Shown: positions 11,166-17,323 of the stretch, in pieces
Position numbering within the stretch: the stretch's first letter is position 1
Layout of the letters: each line of letters opens with the position of its first letter
From: CALMNV01 sp035688975
GTDB taxonomy: Bacteria; Actinomycetota; Actinomycetes; Actinomycetales; Dermatophilaceae
DNA length: 19,529 nt
Assembly: GCF_035688975.1 (NCBI RefSeq)
Contig: NZ_DASSMH010000150.1
Span: 1 to 19,529 of the forward strand
Reading direction: 5' to 3'
Program-made: the position numbers and the translations under genes
Notes under the pieces: generated by a model
The model's input: the letters and a program-made list of their open reading frames with translations, nothing else
Databases searched by the model: none
What the model was told of the DNA's origin: nothing

Positions 11166-11231
11166 GGAGCCCCGCCCGCCCCAGGCCGCACGCAGCGGGG
11201 ACGGGTGCCTTGCCCGAGATGCGGCCTTGCC

Positions 11232-11278
11232 GGAGGTTTCCCGGCATGCGGTGCCGGAAGACCTACGCCGATCGCCGC
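11232..11278. repeat. Direct repeat, copy A: 3' end and hairpin of the AbiEi-like gene
   Basis: This 47-bp segment matches 12353-12399 at 45 of 47 bases. It contains the last codons and TAG stop (11263-11265) of the AbiEi-like gene and then an inverted repeat CCGGCA (11241-11246) / TGCCGG (11252-11257). On the minus strand it is therefore a stop codon followed at once by a terminator-like hairpin. Confidence 0.9.
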
Positions 11279-12246
11279 ACCACGCGCCCCACGGGGCATT
11301 CGGGGCCGCACGGTCGCGGCGTGCCCGTCCAGCCGCGCGCGACGAGCAGCCGTGCCACCGCGGCGGCCGTCCGGCACGGGTCGAGGACGTGGCCCCACCC
11401 GAGACGGATCGTCACGTCGCCGACGAGCAGACTGTCGACGTCCCGGTCCATGTCTGCCCAGCGGTCCTCCGACCGTTCGTGACCCAACCTGCCGTCGAGC
11501 TCGACGACCGTGCGGAGTCCGACGTACTCGACGTCGCGATACGCCACGGAACGACCGCTTCGCACCCGGCGCTGGCGCTTGCCGGTGGGCAGGCCATGTG
11601 TCCGCTCGACCCCGACGAGGTAGCCCCGCTCCAGCGCGGACCGCGCACCGGACACGACGTCCCCCAGCAGCGAGGAGATCAGTCGCCGCCGAGGCAGCCG
11701 GGGGCGAGCCTCCAGCGCGACCAGCAACCTCTGCGGCGTCGTGCGGCCCTGCTGGCACGCATCTCCCAGGACGGCCACGGCCGCGGCGGCAGTGGACTGG
11801 CCAGAGGCGACGTCGAGGACCGCGTGCTCCACCCGCACGCGCGGCGGCGACAGGTGCATCAGCGCGATCGCGTCGAAGTCGCGCACGGAGCGCGTGCGCA
11901 TCCCCGGCGGGTCGACCACCCGACGGGTCGCCGGGACCACCAGCACGATGGTCCGGTGGTCGCGGGGCGTCGTCCCTCGTTCGGTGACGCCCGCCTCCAG
12001 TGCCGCGAGCGCCGACTCCGCTGCCAGCGCCGCGGGCCAGTGGTAGAGAACCGCTGTCCAGGCTCGCTGCACCCACGGCAGCGGTCCGGTATGTCGCACG
12101 TAGACCCCGGTGTGGACGCGCGCCCAGAGCCGGCGCCGCACCATCCGCTCGATGTCGTTGTCGTCGCCACCGCAGGCAAGCACCTGCCGACGGGCGATGA
12201 CGCCCTCCTGCCGCGCCATGATCCTCGCGATCGCGGTGTGGTCCAC
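11263..12246 (-). CDS. AbiEi-like antitoxin domain / DUF559 nuclease-like protein
   Basis: A 327-residue protein. The N-terminus (about residues 5-52) looks like the winged-helix AbiEi antitoxin domain: IARRQVLACGGDDNDIERMV then LWARVHTGVYV. The C-terminus (about 233-285) looks like the DUF559/Vsr-type PD-(D/E)XK fold: VVELDGRLGH (247-256), then WADMDRDVDSLL and IRLGWGHV. Proteins of this layout are common in actinobacteria as single genes; some are annotated as type IV antitoxins. No AbiEii-type nucleotidyltransferase toxin is adjacent, so a working toxin-antitoxin pair is not supported. The GTG start at 12246 is the best fit to the domain; its ribosome site is weak. A 47-bp direct repeat covers its stop codon and recurs 107 bases upstream of its start, a sign of gene gain, loss or exchange. 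Confidence 0.75.
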   Translation of the reverse strand: MDHTAIARIMARQEGVIARRQVLACGGDDNDIERMVRRRLWARVHTGVYVRHTGPLPWVQRAWTAVLYHWPAALAAESALAALEAGVTERGTTPRDHRTIVLVVPATRRVVDPPGMRTRSVRDFDAIALMHLSPPRVRVEHAVLDVASGQSTAAAAVAVLGDACQQGRTTPQRLLVALEARPRLPRRRLISSLLGDVVSGARSALERGYLVGVERTHGLPTGKRQRRVRSGRSVAYRDVEYVGLRTVVELDGRLGHERSEDRWADMDRDVDSLLVGDVTIRLGWGHVLDPCRTAAAVARLLVARGWTGTPRPCGPECPVGRVVRRSA

Positions 12247-12352
12247 CCGCCCATGGTCGGCCGACCGGGGCGTCGGCGCCGCAGTCCGGGCCCACCCTGT
12301 GGTCAGGCCGTGAGACGCCCGGTGCGGTTGTGGATGCAGCCACGGGAACTGG

Positions 12353-12399
12353 GGAGGTTTTCCGGCATCCGGTGCCGGAAGACCTACGCCGATCGCCGC
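12353..12399. repeat. Direct repeat, copy B: upstream of the AbiEi-like gene
   Basis: Matches copy A (11232-11278) at 45 of 47 bases. Here the hairpin is better: TTCCGGCA (12360-12367), five-base loop, TGCCGGAA (12373-12380). It lies 98-125 bases after the stop of the peptidase gene on the same strand, so it could end that transcript. It also retains the CGATCGGCGTAG codons (ArgSerAla-stop) of the AbiEi-like gene, which suggests it is the leftover 3' end of a second copy. No other gene is visible in 12247-12477. Confidence 0.88.
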
Positions 12400-12420
12400 G
12401 CCACCCGCGCCCCCACACCC

Positions 12421-12475
12421 GTCCGGTGGGCGTCCGGTCGGCGTCCGGTGGGCGCCCGGTCGGCGTCCGGCGCCG
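12421..12475. repeat. 11-bp tandem repeat, five units
   Basis: Units at 12421, 12432, 12443, 12454 and 12465 of the form GTCCGGTGGGC / GTCCGGTCGGC, alternating so that a 22-bp higher-order period is visible; the fifth unit has diverged. The array ends two bases before the peptidase stop codon (12478-12480), in its 3' flank. Confidence 0.88.
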
Positions 12476-12477
12476 GT

Positions 12478-13542
12478 TCAGCGCCGAGCCGGCGACGTCG
12501 CGGACGCAAAGGCGTCCCGCCACGAACGCAGCGCCACCCCGCCGTCGAGGCTGCGGTCCACCGACTCGGCAGCGAGCAGGCCGTGCCCGACGGCGCGGGC
12601 CACGCAGTCGGCGCCGGCCTCCATGAGCCAGGGCAGCTCCAGGACGCCGGGCGCCGGCCGCTCACCGGTGGCGAGCGCGAAGAGGGTGTCGCCGTCGAAG
12701 ATCGTGTGCACCGGTTTGAGGGCCCGCGCGTATCCGTCGTGCCCGATGCCGGCCAGCTTCTGGCACTGCGCCTTGGTCAGCGTCGCGTCGGTCGCGATGA
12801 CCCCGATCGTGGTGGCCATGCCGGGCCCGGTGCCCGCCGCGTCCGGCCGCGCGTCCCACCGGGCCCGGGCAGCCAGCACCTCCTCGGGGCTCGGCCGCCC
12901 CACACCGGCGAACTCGTCGCCCAGCCCCCAGCGCACGGCATACAGCTCGCCCGTGGCGGGATCGACGGCCGACCCGACGGCGTTGACCGCGACGAGCGCG
13001 GCCACGGTCACTCCGGAGTCGAGCACCACGCTCGCGGAGCCGATGCCGCCGCGCAGGCCGCCCGCCCGGGCGCCCGTGCCGGCGCCCACGTTGCCCTGGG
13101 CGACGGGGCCGGCGGTGGCCGCGTCGTAGGCCGCCCTGCCGTCCTGCGCGCGCGGGTGGTTGGGCCAGCCGCCGCCGCGTCCGAGGTCGAAGAGGATCGC
13201 GCCGGGGACGATGGGCACGACCCGGCCGGGTTCGCCGACGGGCCAGCCCAGGCCGTCCGCGAAGAGGCCGTCCACGACGCCGTCGGCCGCGGCGAGACCC
13301 GGCGCGGAGCCGCCGCCGAGCAGGATGGCGTTGACGCGGTCGACGAGGTTGCGCGGGTCGAGCAGGTCGGTCTCCCGGGTGCCCGGTCCCCCGCCGCGGA
13401 CGTCGACACCGGCCACCGCGCCGCCCGGGGGCGCGATGACGACGGTCGTGCCGGTGAGCCAGCCGGGCTCGTCGCGGGTGTGGTGGCCCACGCGCAGCCC
13501 CGCCACGTCGGTCAGCGAGTTCGTCGCGCCGGGGGCGCTCAT
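12478..13542 (-). CDS. P1-family (DmpA/BapA-like) self-processing peptidase
   Basis: A 354-residue member of the DmpA/peptidase S58 family, Ntn-type aminopeptidases or beta-peptidases that cut themselves into two chains. Visible blocks are TDVAGLRVGHHT (residues 11-22), RNLVDRVNAILLGGGSAPGL (64-83), GNVGAGTGA (150-158) and ATTIGVIATD (243-252). By alignment from memory to BapA/DmpA (Ser before the xxVVxATD stretch) the nucleophile would be T244, with cleavage after A243. The ATG at 13542 overlaps the GNAT stop (ATGA). No signal peptide is seen, so the enzyme is probably cytoplasmic. One GTATGCC motif (12937-12943, minus orientation) gives a TAT codon. The substrate is unknown. Confidence 0.88.
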   Translation of the reverse strand: MSAPGATNSLTDVAGLRVGHHTRDEPGWLTGTTVVIAPPGGAVAGVDVRGGGPGTRETDLLDPRNLVDRVNAILLGGGSAPGLAAADGVVDGLFADGLGWPVGEPGRVVPIVPGAILFDLGRGGGWPNHPRAQDGRAAYDAATAGPVAQGNVGAGTGARAGGLRGGIGSASVVLDSGVTVAALVAVNAVGSAVDPATGELYAVRWGLGDEFAGVGRPSPEEVLAARARWDARPDAAGTGPGMATTIGVIATDATLTKAQCQKLAGIGHDGYARALKPVHTIFDGDTLFALATGERPAPGVLELPWLMEAGADCVARAVGHGLLAAESVDRSLDGGVALRSWRDAFASATSPARR

Positions 13543-14003
13543 CGGGGGTCCCGGAGGTCGTACTCCATGAGGCGGCCCGGAGCCGTGAAGCCCAGCCGCT
13601 CGTAGAACTCCTTGGCTGCGGCATCCGGGGCGGCGAGGCGGATCCACTTGACGTCCGTGGTGCGGCACCACTCGATGGCGGCCTCGACGAGCGCCCGGCC
13701 CACGCCGCGACCCCGGTGGTCCGCACCGACGAAGAGGACCCCGACGTGCAGCCAGCTGATGTCGGGGCGACCCGGCCACGGCAGGGGCCGGATGCGGCGG
13801 GCCTCGAGCAGCCCGGCGTGCTCACCGCGGCTCTGCGCGATCCAGGTCGGCCGGTCCGGGCGCTCGCTCAGCCACACGTCCGCGACGCGGTCGAGGTAGC
13901 CGGGCTCCGGCGGCAGGCCGAGCCCGCGGGCCGACTGCAGGTGCAGGGCGGCGACGATCAGGGCGTCGTCAGCTCCGGCGCGGCGGATGATGACCTCGGC
14001 CAT
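13539..14003 (-). CDS. GNAT-family N-acetyltransferase
   Basis: A 154-residue protein with the GNAT acetyl-CoA-binding motif A, VGADHRGRGVGRALVEAA (residues 92-109), followed by AAKEFYERLGFTAPGRLMEYDL, the usual motif B and last strands. It transfers an acetyl group from acetyl-CoA to an unknown amine or amino-acid substrate in the cytoplasm. The ATG at 14003 starts the conserved fold directly; no clear ribosome site is visible. Its TGA overlaps the peptidase ATG by four bases, so the two genes are co-translated and may act in one process, for example on small peptides (inference). DUF3263 lies 49 bases upstream on the same strand with only a weak hairpin (14024-14036) between. Confidence 0.9.
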   Translation of the reverse strand: MAEVIIRRAGADDALIVAALHLQSARGLGLPPEPGYLDRVADVWLSERPDRPTWIAQSRGEHAGLLEARRIRPLPWPGRPDISWLHVGVLFVGADHRGRGVGRALVEAAIEWCRTTDVKWIRLAAPDAAAKEFYERLGFTAPGRLMEYDLRDPR

Positions 14004-14052
14004 GGGGGAAGTGAACCACGTCGGCCGGGGGCCGGCTGCCCCGCGTGACCCC

Positions 14053-14358
14053 TCAGGGGTTGATGCCGAGGCGCCGCGTCGTGCGGGCCCGCTGACGGCT
14101 CGCGCGCATCCGGCGCAGCCGCTTGACGAGCATCGGGTCGGCGGCGAGCGCCGCCGGGCTGTCGAGCAGGGCGTTGAGCACCTGGTAGTACCGCGTGGAG
14201 CTCATGTCGAACAGCTCCTTGATCGCCTGCTCCTTGGAGCCGGCATACTTCCACCACTGCCGCTCGAAGGCGAGGATCTCGAGGTCGCGGGCGCTGAGGC
14301 CCGGATCGCCGGACGGGATGGAGGCGGCTCGGGGATCCGCGGCGTGCTCCGTCGTCAT
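14053..14358 (-). CDS. DUF3263 family protein
   Basis: A 101-residue actinobacterial protein of the DUF3263 family. The conserved core is LSARDLEILAFERQWWKYAG (residues 21-40) and SKEQAIKELFDMSSTRYYQV (41-60), then LNALLDSPAALAADPMLVKR, with an Arg-rich tail (81-97). The middle part has the look of a helix-turn-helix, and the basic tail would suit nucleic-acid binding (inference); the function is not known to me. The start at 14358 is chosen over an in-frame ATG at 14406 because a TAGGGT box at 14412-14407 would start transcription near 14400, downstream of that ATG. The ribosome site is weak. A perfect palindrome lies over the -35 region. One GTATGCC motif gives the TAT codon of KYAG. Confidence 0.88.
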   Translation of the reverse strand: MTTEHAADPRAASIPSGDPGLSARDLEILAFERQWWKYAGSKEQAIKELFDMSSTRYYQVLNALLDSPAALAADPMLVKRLRRMRASRQRARTTRRLGINP

Positions 14359-14406
14359 GGTCGTGTTCGTCTCGCTCTGCTCGCTCGGGCGTGGGCTCCG
14401 GGCCAT

Positions 14407-14439
14407 ACCCTACCCGCGAATGACACCAGTGTCATTCGC
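14407..14439 (-). promoter_or_regulatory. DUF3263 promoter with a perfect palindromic operator
   Basis: A TAGGGT -10 box (14412-14407, minus strand) is preceded by a palindrome with perfect 11-bp arms: GCGAATGACAC (14416-14426), two-base centre, GTGTCATTCGC (14429-14439). It would cover about -16 to -39 of the promoter, a classic repressor position. The two-base centre is too tight for an RNA hairpin loop, so a dimeric DNA-binding site is the better reading, although it also overlaps the stop codon of the upstream decarboxylase gene (14432-14434). Confidence 0.65.
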
Positions 14440-15796
14440 CCATCGTGTCGAGGACGGCCACCACGTCGTCCCGCGTCGTGCGCGGGTTGACGACGGCGAA
14501 GCGCGTGAGCACCTCCCCGCGGAACGTCGTCGGGCACACGAAGGCATGCTCCTCGCGCAGCAGCCGGTCGGACCACGCCTGGTAGTCGGCGGGCCCCCAG
14601 CCGAGCCGGCGGAAGACGACGACCGACAGGTCCGGATCGCGCACGACCTCGAGGTGCCCGCGCCGACCGATCTCCTCGGCGGCGAAGCGGGCCACGCCGA
14701 GCGTGTCCTCGATGGCCTCGACATAGGCGTCGGTGCCGTGCACGGCGAGCGAGAACCACAGCGGCAGCCCCCGCACGCGGCGCGTCAGCCCGATCGAGTA
14801 GTCGGCCGGGTTCCAGTCGCTGCCACCGGTCAGGACGTCGAGGTAGCCCGCCTGCTGCGTGTGGGCCGCGCGGGCCAGCTCCGGCGCCCGGTAGAGCAGC
14901 GCACAGCAGTCGAACGGCGCGAAGAGCCACTTGTGCGGGTCGACGATGAAGGAGTCGGCCCGCTCGATGCCCTCGAAGAGCGGCCGCACCGACGGCGCGG
15001 CCAGCCCGGCGCCGCCGTACGCGCCATCGACGTGGAGCCAGACGCCGAGCTCGCGGCACACGTCGGCGACCCCGGCCAGGTCGTCGACGACGCCGAAGTT
15101 GGTCGTGCCCGCCGTGGCCACCACGGCGAAGAAGGTCTCCGGACCGTGGTCCTCGAGGGTGCGCCGCAGGGCCGGCCCGGTCATCCGGAGACGTTCGTCC
15201 ACCTCGACGGCGGCGACCTCCGCGTCCATGACCGCGGCCATCGACACGACGGAGGAGTGGGCGTTGTCGGTGGCCGCGATCCGGAACGGCCGGGCGCCGG
15301 TGCCCTCGACCGTCGCCCGCCGCCTCGCCGTATGCCGTGCCGCGACGAGCGCCGAGAGGTTGCCCACCGTGCCGCCCGGCACGAAGGCGCCGCCCGTGCC
15401 CGGCGGCATACCGGCGAGGTCGGCGATCCAGCGCAAGGTCTGGTTCTCGGCCCACACCGCACCCGAGCCCTCGAGCCACGACCCGCCGTAGACCGAGGAG
15501 GCCCCGACGACGACGTCGAAGGCCGCGGCCTCGGCCGTCGGGGCGCACGGGATGAAGCTGAGGTAGCGCGGGTGGTCGGTCGACAGGCACGCCTGCGCGA
15601 GCGTGTGCTCGAAGACCTCCAGCGCGCGGGCGGCGCCGAGCCCGTCGGGGGTGATCGTCGCGCCCACCGCGGCGTCGAGCTCCTCGCGGGTCCGCGGGCC
15701 GTCGAGCGGGACCGGGTCCATGAGCAGCCGCTTGCGGGCGTAGGCGAGGACCCGGTCGACGGCGTCCGGGTCGACCTGCCGGGTGAAGCTGTGCAC
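14432..15796 (-). CDS. PLP-dependent decarboxylase (group II / aromatic-L-amino-acid type)
   Basis: A 454-residue pyridoxal-phosphate enzyme of the group II amino-acid decarboxylase fold. The PLP lysine is K289 in VDPHKWLFAPFD, the PLP-ring partners are D257 (HVDGAYGG) and H180 (TDNAHSS), and GGTVGNLSAL (141-150) contacts the phosphate. YLSFIPCAPTAEA (78-90) is the N-terminal substrate-side segment seen in DOPA- and tyrosine-decarboxylase relatives. The length fits the bacterial family (450-480). The true substrate is not readable. The GTG at 15796 is supported by a TAGCAT box six bases upstream, which overlaps the stop of the HAD gene. GTATGCC-type motifs at 15330 and 15405 give a CAT codon (RHT) and a GlyMetPro context. 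Confidence 0.9.
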   Translation of the reverse strand: MHSFTRQVDPDAVDRVLAYARKRLLMDPVPLDGPRTREELDAAVGATITPDGLGAARALEVFEHTLAQACLSTDHPRYLSFIPCAPTAEAAAFDVVVGASSVYGGSWLEGSGAVWAENQTLRWIADLAGMPPGTGGAFVPGGTVGNLSALVAARHTARRRATVEGTGARPFRIAATDNAHSSVVSMAAVMDAEVAAVEVDERLRMTGPALRRTLEDHGPETFFAVVATAGTTNFGVVDDLAGVADVCRELGVWLHVDGAYGGAGLAAPSVRPLFEGIERADSFIVDPHKWLFAPFDCCALLYRAPELARAAHTQQAGYLDVLTGGSDWNPADYSIGLTRRVRGLPLWFSLAVHGTDAYVEAIEDTLGVARFAAEEIGRRGHLEVVRDPDLSVVVFRRLGWGPADYQAWSDRLLREEHAFVCPTTFRGEVLTRFAVVNPRTTRDDVVAVLDTMGE

Positions 15797-15802
15797 GGGC
15801 GG

Positions 15803-15808
15803 ATGCTA
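15803..15808 (-). promoter_or_regulatory. -10 box of a probable leaderless transcript (decarboxylase)
   Basis: Minus-strand TAGCAT, then six bases, then the GTG start at 15796. The box contains the TAG stop codon of the upstream HAD gene (15808-15806). No ribosome site is present. Confidence 0.55.
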
Positions 15809-16540
15809 GCCGTCAGGCAGCAGGATCCGGCGCAGCTCTGCGGCGTCGGCGGCCATGGCATCGGGCTCCGCGGCGGCGAGCGCGTCGGCCCGGCCGGCCC
15901 CCCAGGTGACCGCGACCGTCGACATCCCGGCCGCCTTGCCGGCGAGGACGTCGACGACCGCGTCTCCGACGTAGGCCGCGCGGCCCGGGTCGCCCCCGAG
16001 CCGCTCGACGGCGAGCAGCAGCGGCGCGGGCTCGGGCTTGTGCACCTCGGTGTCCTCCAGCGCGACGAGGACGGGGAGGTAGCCGGCGAGGCCGAGGAGC
16101 TGCGTCGCCTGCCGCGCGGACTCCCGCCGCTTCGAGGTCGCGACGCCCAGGCGCAGCCCCGCGGTCGCGAGCTCGGCGAGCACCTCCCGGATGCCGGCGT
16201 AGCCGCGGATGAGCCGCTCGGTGTTGGCGGCGTTCCAGCGCAGGTACTCGGCATACAGGGCGTCCGCGTGCCTCGGCGCGTGGGCCTGGAAGGCGGCGAG
16301 CAGCGGCCGCCCGATCCAGGACCGGATGACCGCGGCGTCCTCCTCCTGGCCCATCACGGTGCGGAACGCGTGCTGGTAGGACTCGACGATGAGCTCTACG
16401 GTGTCGGCGAGCGTCCCGTCGAGGTCGAACACGACCGTCGGCCACGGCGTCGGGCGAGGGGTGGGCGGGGGCAGTGGCAGCGGCAGCTCGGTGGGTGCGG
16501 TGGGTGCGGTGGGTGCGGTGAGCTCGGTCGACTCGGTCAC
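15806..16540 (-). CDS. HAD-family phosphatase (Gph/PpaX-like)
   Basis: A 244-residue haloacid-dehalogenase hydrolase. Motif I is VVFDLDGTLADT (D39 nucleophile, D41), motif II is the VATSK segment, motif III the conserved lysine region HKPEPAPLLLA, and motif IV VGDAVVDVLAGKAAG. The cap insertion fits phosphoglycolate phosphatase or PpaX-type enzymes. If it is a phosphoglycolate phosphatase, its product is the substrate of the glycolate operon in this window, but that is inference. The GTG at 16540 is chosen because TAGGGT stands seven bases upstream. It adds a 34-residue Thr/Pro-rich head with three TAP repeats, encoded by a 9-bp tandem repeat (16491-16517). A later start nearer motif I is possible. 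Confidence 0.85.
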   Translation of the reverse strand: MTESTELTAPTAPTAPTELPLPLPPPTPRPTPWPTVVFDLDGTLADTVELIVESYQHAFRTVMGQEEDAAVIRSWIGRPLLAAFQAHAPRHADALYAEYLRWNAANTERLIRGYAGIREVLAELATAGLRLGVATSKRRESARQATQLLGLAGYLPVLVALEDTEVHKPEPAPLLLAVERLGGDPGRAAYVGDAVVDVLAGKAAGMSTVAVTWGAGRADALAAAEPDAMAADAAELRRILLPDG

Positions 16541-16547
16541 GAGGAGC

Positions 16548-16553
16548 ACCCTA
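16548..16553 (-). promoter_or_regulatory. -10 box of a probable leaderless transcript (HAD gene)
   Basis: Minus-strand TAGGGT (16553-16548), then seven bases, then the GTG at 16540. The seven bases include a GCTCCT stretch and no purine-rich ribosome site. Confidence 0.5.
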
Positions 16554-16561
16554 CGGACCCC

Positions 16562-16612
16562 GTCGAGTGGCCACTTCCGCGCACCCCCACCGCACCAAAC
16601 TGGCCACTCGAC
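16562..16612. repeat. Inverted pair of the GTGGCCACTCGAC element in a divergent promoter region
   Basis: GTCGAGTGGCCA (16562-16573) and its exact complement TGGCCACTCGAC (16601-16612) form perfect 12-bp arms around 27 bases. The same core occurs twice as direct copies at 15-66. The pair lies between the divergent HAD and ung promoters, upstream of both -10 boxes, so it could influence both; it may equally be an inert mobile repeat. Confidence 0.8.
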
Positions 16613-16633
16613 CCTCACGCCTCGGGCGGCCGG

Positions 16634-16639
16634 TAGCGT
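16634..16639 (+). promoter_or_regulatory. -10 box of a probable leaderless transcript (ung)
   Basis: TAGCGT, then six bases (GAGCCC), then the GTG at 16646. There is no ribosome site between them. Confidence 0.55.
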
Positions 16640-16645
16640 GAGCCC

Positions 16646-17323
16646 GTGTCCGCCCGCCCGCTCGCCGAGCTCGTCCACGCCTCGTGGCTGCCGGTGCTGG
16701 AGCCGGTGCGTGACACCATCGGCGAGCTGGGCCGGTTCCTGCGGGGCGAGCTCACCGCTGGCCGCGGTTACCTCCCGGCGGGCGACGTGGTCCTGCGCGC
16801 GTTCTCCCTGCCCTTGCCGGACGTGCGGGTCCTCATCGTCGGGCAGGACCCGTATCCGACCCCCGGGCATCCGGTGGGCCTCAGCTTCTCCGTCGCGCCC
16901 GACGTGCGGCCGGTGCCGCGCAGCCTGCAGAACATCCACCGCGAGCTCGTCGACGACCTCGGCGTCCCGCCGCCGAGCACCGGCGACCTCAGTCCGTGGT
17001 TCCAGCGCGGCGTCCTGCTGCTCAACCGGGTCCTCACCGTCGCCCCCGGGCGGCCGGCCAGCCATCAGGGCCGCGGCTGGGAGGCGGTCACCGAGCAGGC
17101 GATCCGTGCCCTCGCCGCACGCGGCGGTCCCCTCGTCGCCATCCTGTGGGGCCGCCAAGCGCAGTCCCTCGGACCGCTCCTCGGCGCCGTGCCACGGATC
17201 GAGAGCGCGCACCCGTCCCCCCTGTCCGCGCGGTCGGGGTTCTTCGGGTCCCGGCCCTTCAGCCGCGCCAACTCCCATCTCGCCCAGCAGGGCGCCGCCC
17301 CGCTCGACTGGAGGCTTCCATGA
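16646..17323 (+). CDS. ung: Uracil-DNA glycosylase, family 1
   Basis: Removes uracil from DNA as the first step of base-excision repair. The 225-residue length is typical. The water-activating motif GQDPYP is at 66-71 (D68), the uracil-pocket region is GLSFSV (78-83), and the minor-groove loop HPSPLSA (189-195, H189) is followed by FFGSRPFSRAN. All key residues are present. The GTG at 16646 follows a TAGCGT box by six bases, so a leaderless mRNA is likely. The stop overlaps the next ATG by four bases (17320-17323). Family-1 UDG and an SGNH hydrolase have no evident shared pathway, so the overlap may reflect compact packing or joint expression. Confidence 0.97.
   Translation: MSARPLAELVHASWLPVLEPVRDTIGELGRFLRGELTAGRGYLPAGDVVLRAFSLPLPDVRVLIVGQDPYPTPGHPVGLSFSVAPDVRPVPRSLQNIHRELVDDLGVPPPSTGDLSPWFQRGVLLLNRVLTVAPGRPASHQGRGWEAVTEQAIRALAARGGPLVAILWGRQAQSLGPLLGAVPRIESAHPSPLSARSGFFGSRPFSRANSHLAQQGAAPLDWRLP

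Noticed and set aside
11166..11231. GCCCCGC/GCGGGG pairing after the MBL-fold gene as its terminator
   Set aside because: The arms are short and about 20 bases apart; in this GC-rich sequence such a pairing is not convincing.
11263..12246. A two-gene AbiE toxin-antitoxin system
   Set aside because: Only the AbiEi-like side is present; no nucleotidyltransferase toxin flanks it, and its C-terminus looks like a nuclease-type DUF559 domain.
12255..12266. 12-bp perfect palindrome GGTCGGCCGACC just upstream of the AbiEi-like start, a possible autoregulatory site
   Set aside because: Palindromes of this length made of G and C are expected many times per window at this base composition; position alone is not enough.
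11006..12523. Alternative minus frame of about 505 codons across the AbiEi-like gene
   Set aside because: It runs through the 3' half of the MBL-fold gene and both direct repeats, and has no domain; the 11263-12246 frame has two recognisable domains.
14359..14406. An earlier ATG (14406) adding 16 residues to the DUF3263 protein
   Set aside because: It abuts the TAGGGT box, so it would lie upstream of the transcript start; the extra residues are not part of the conserved domain.
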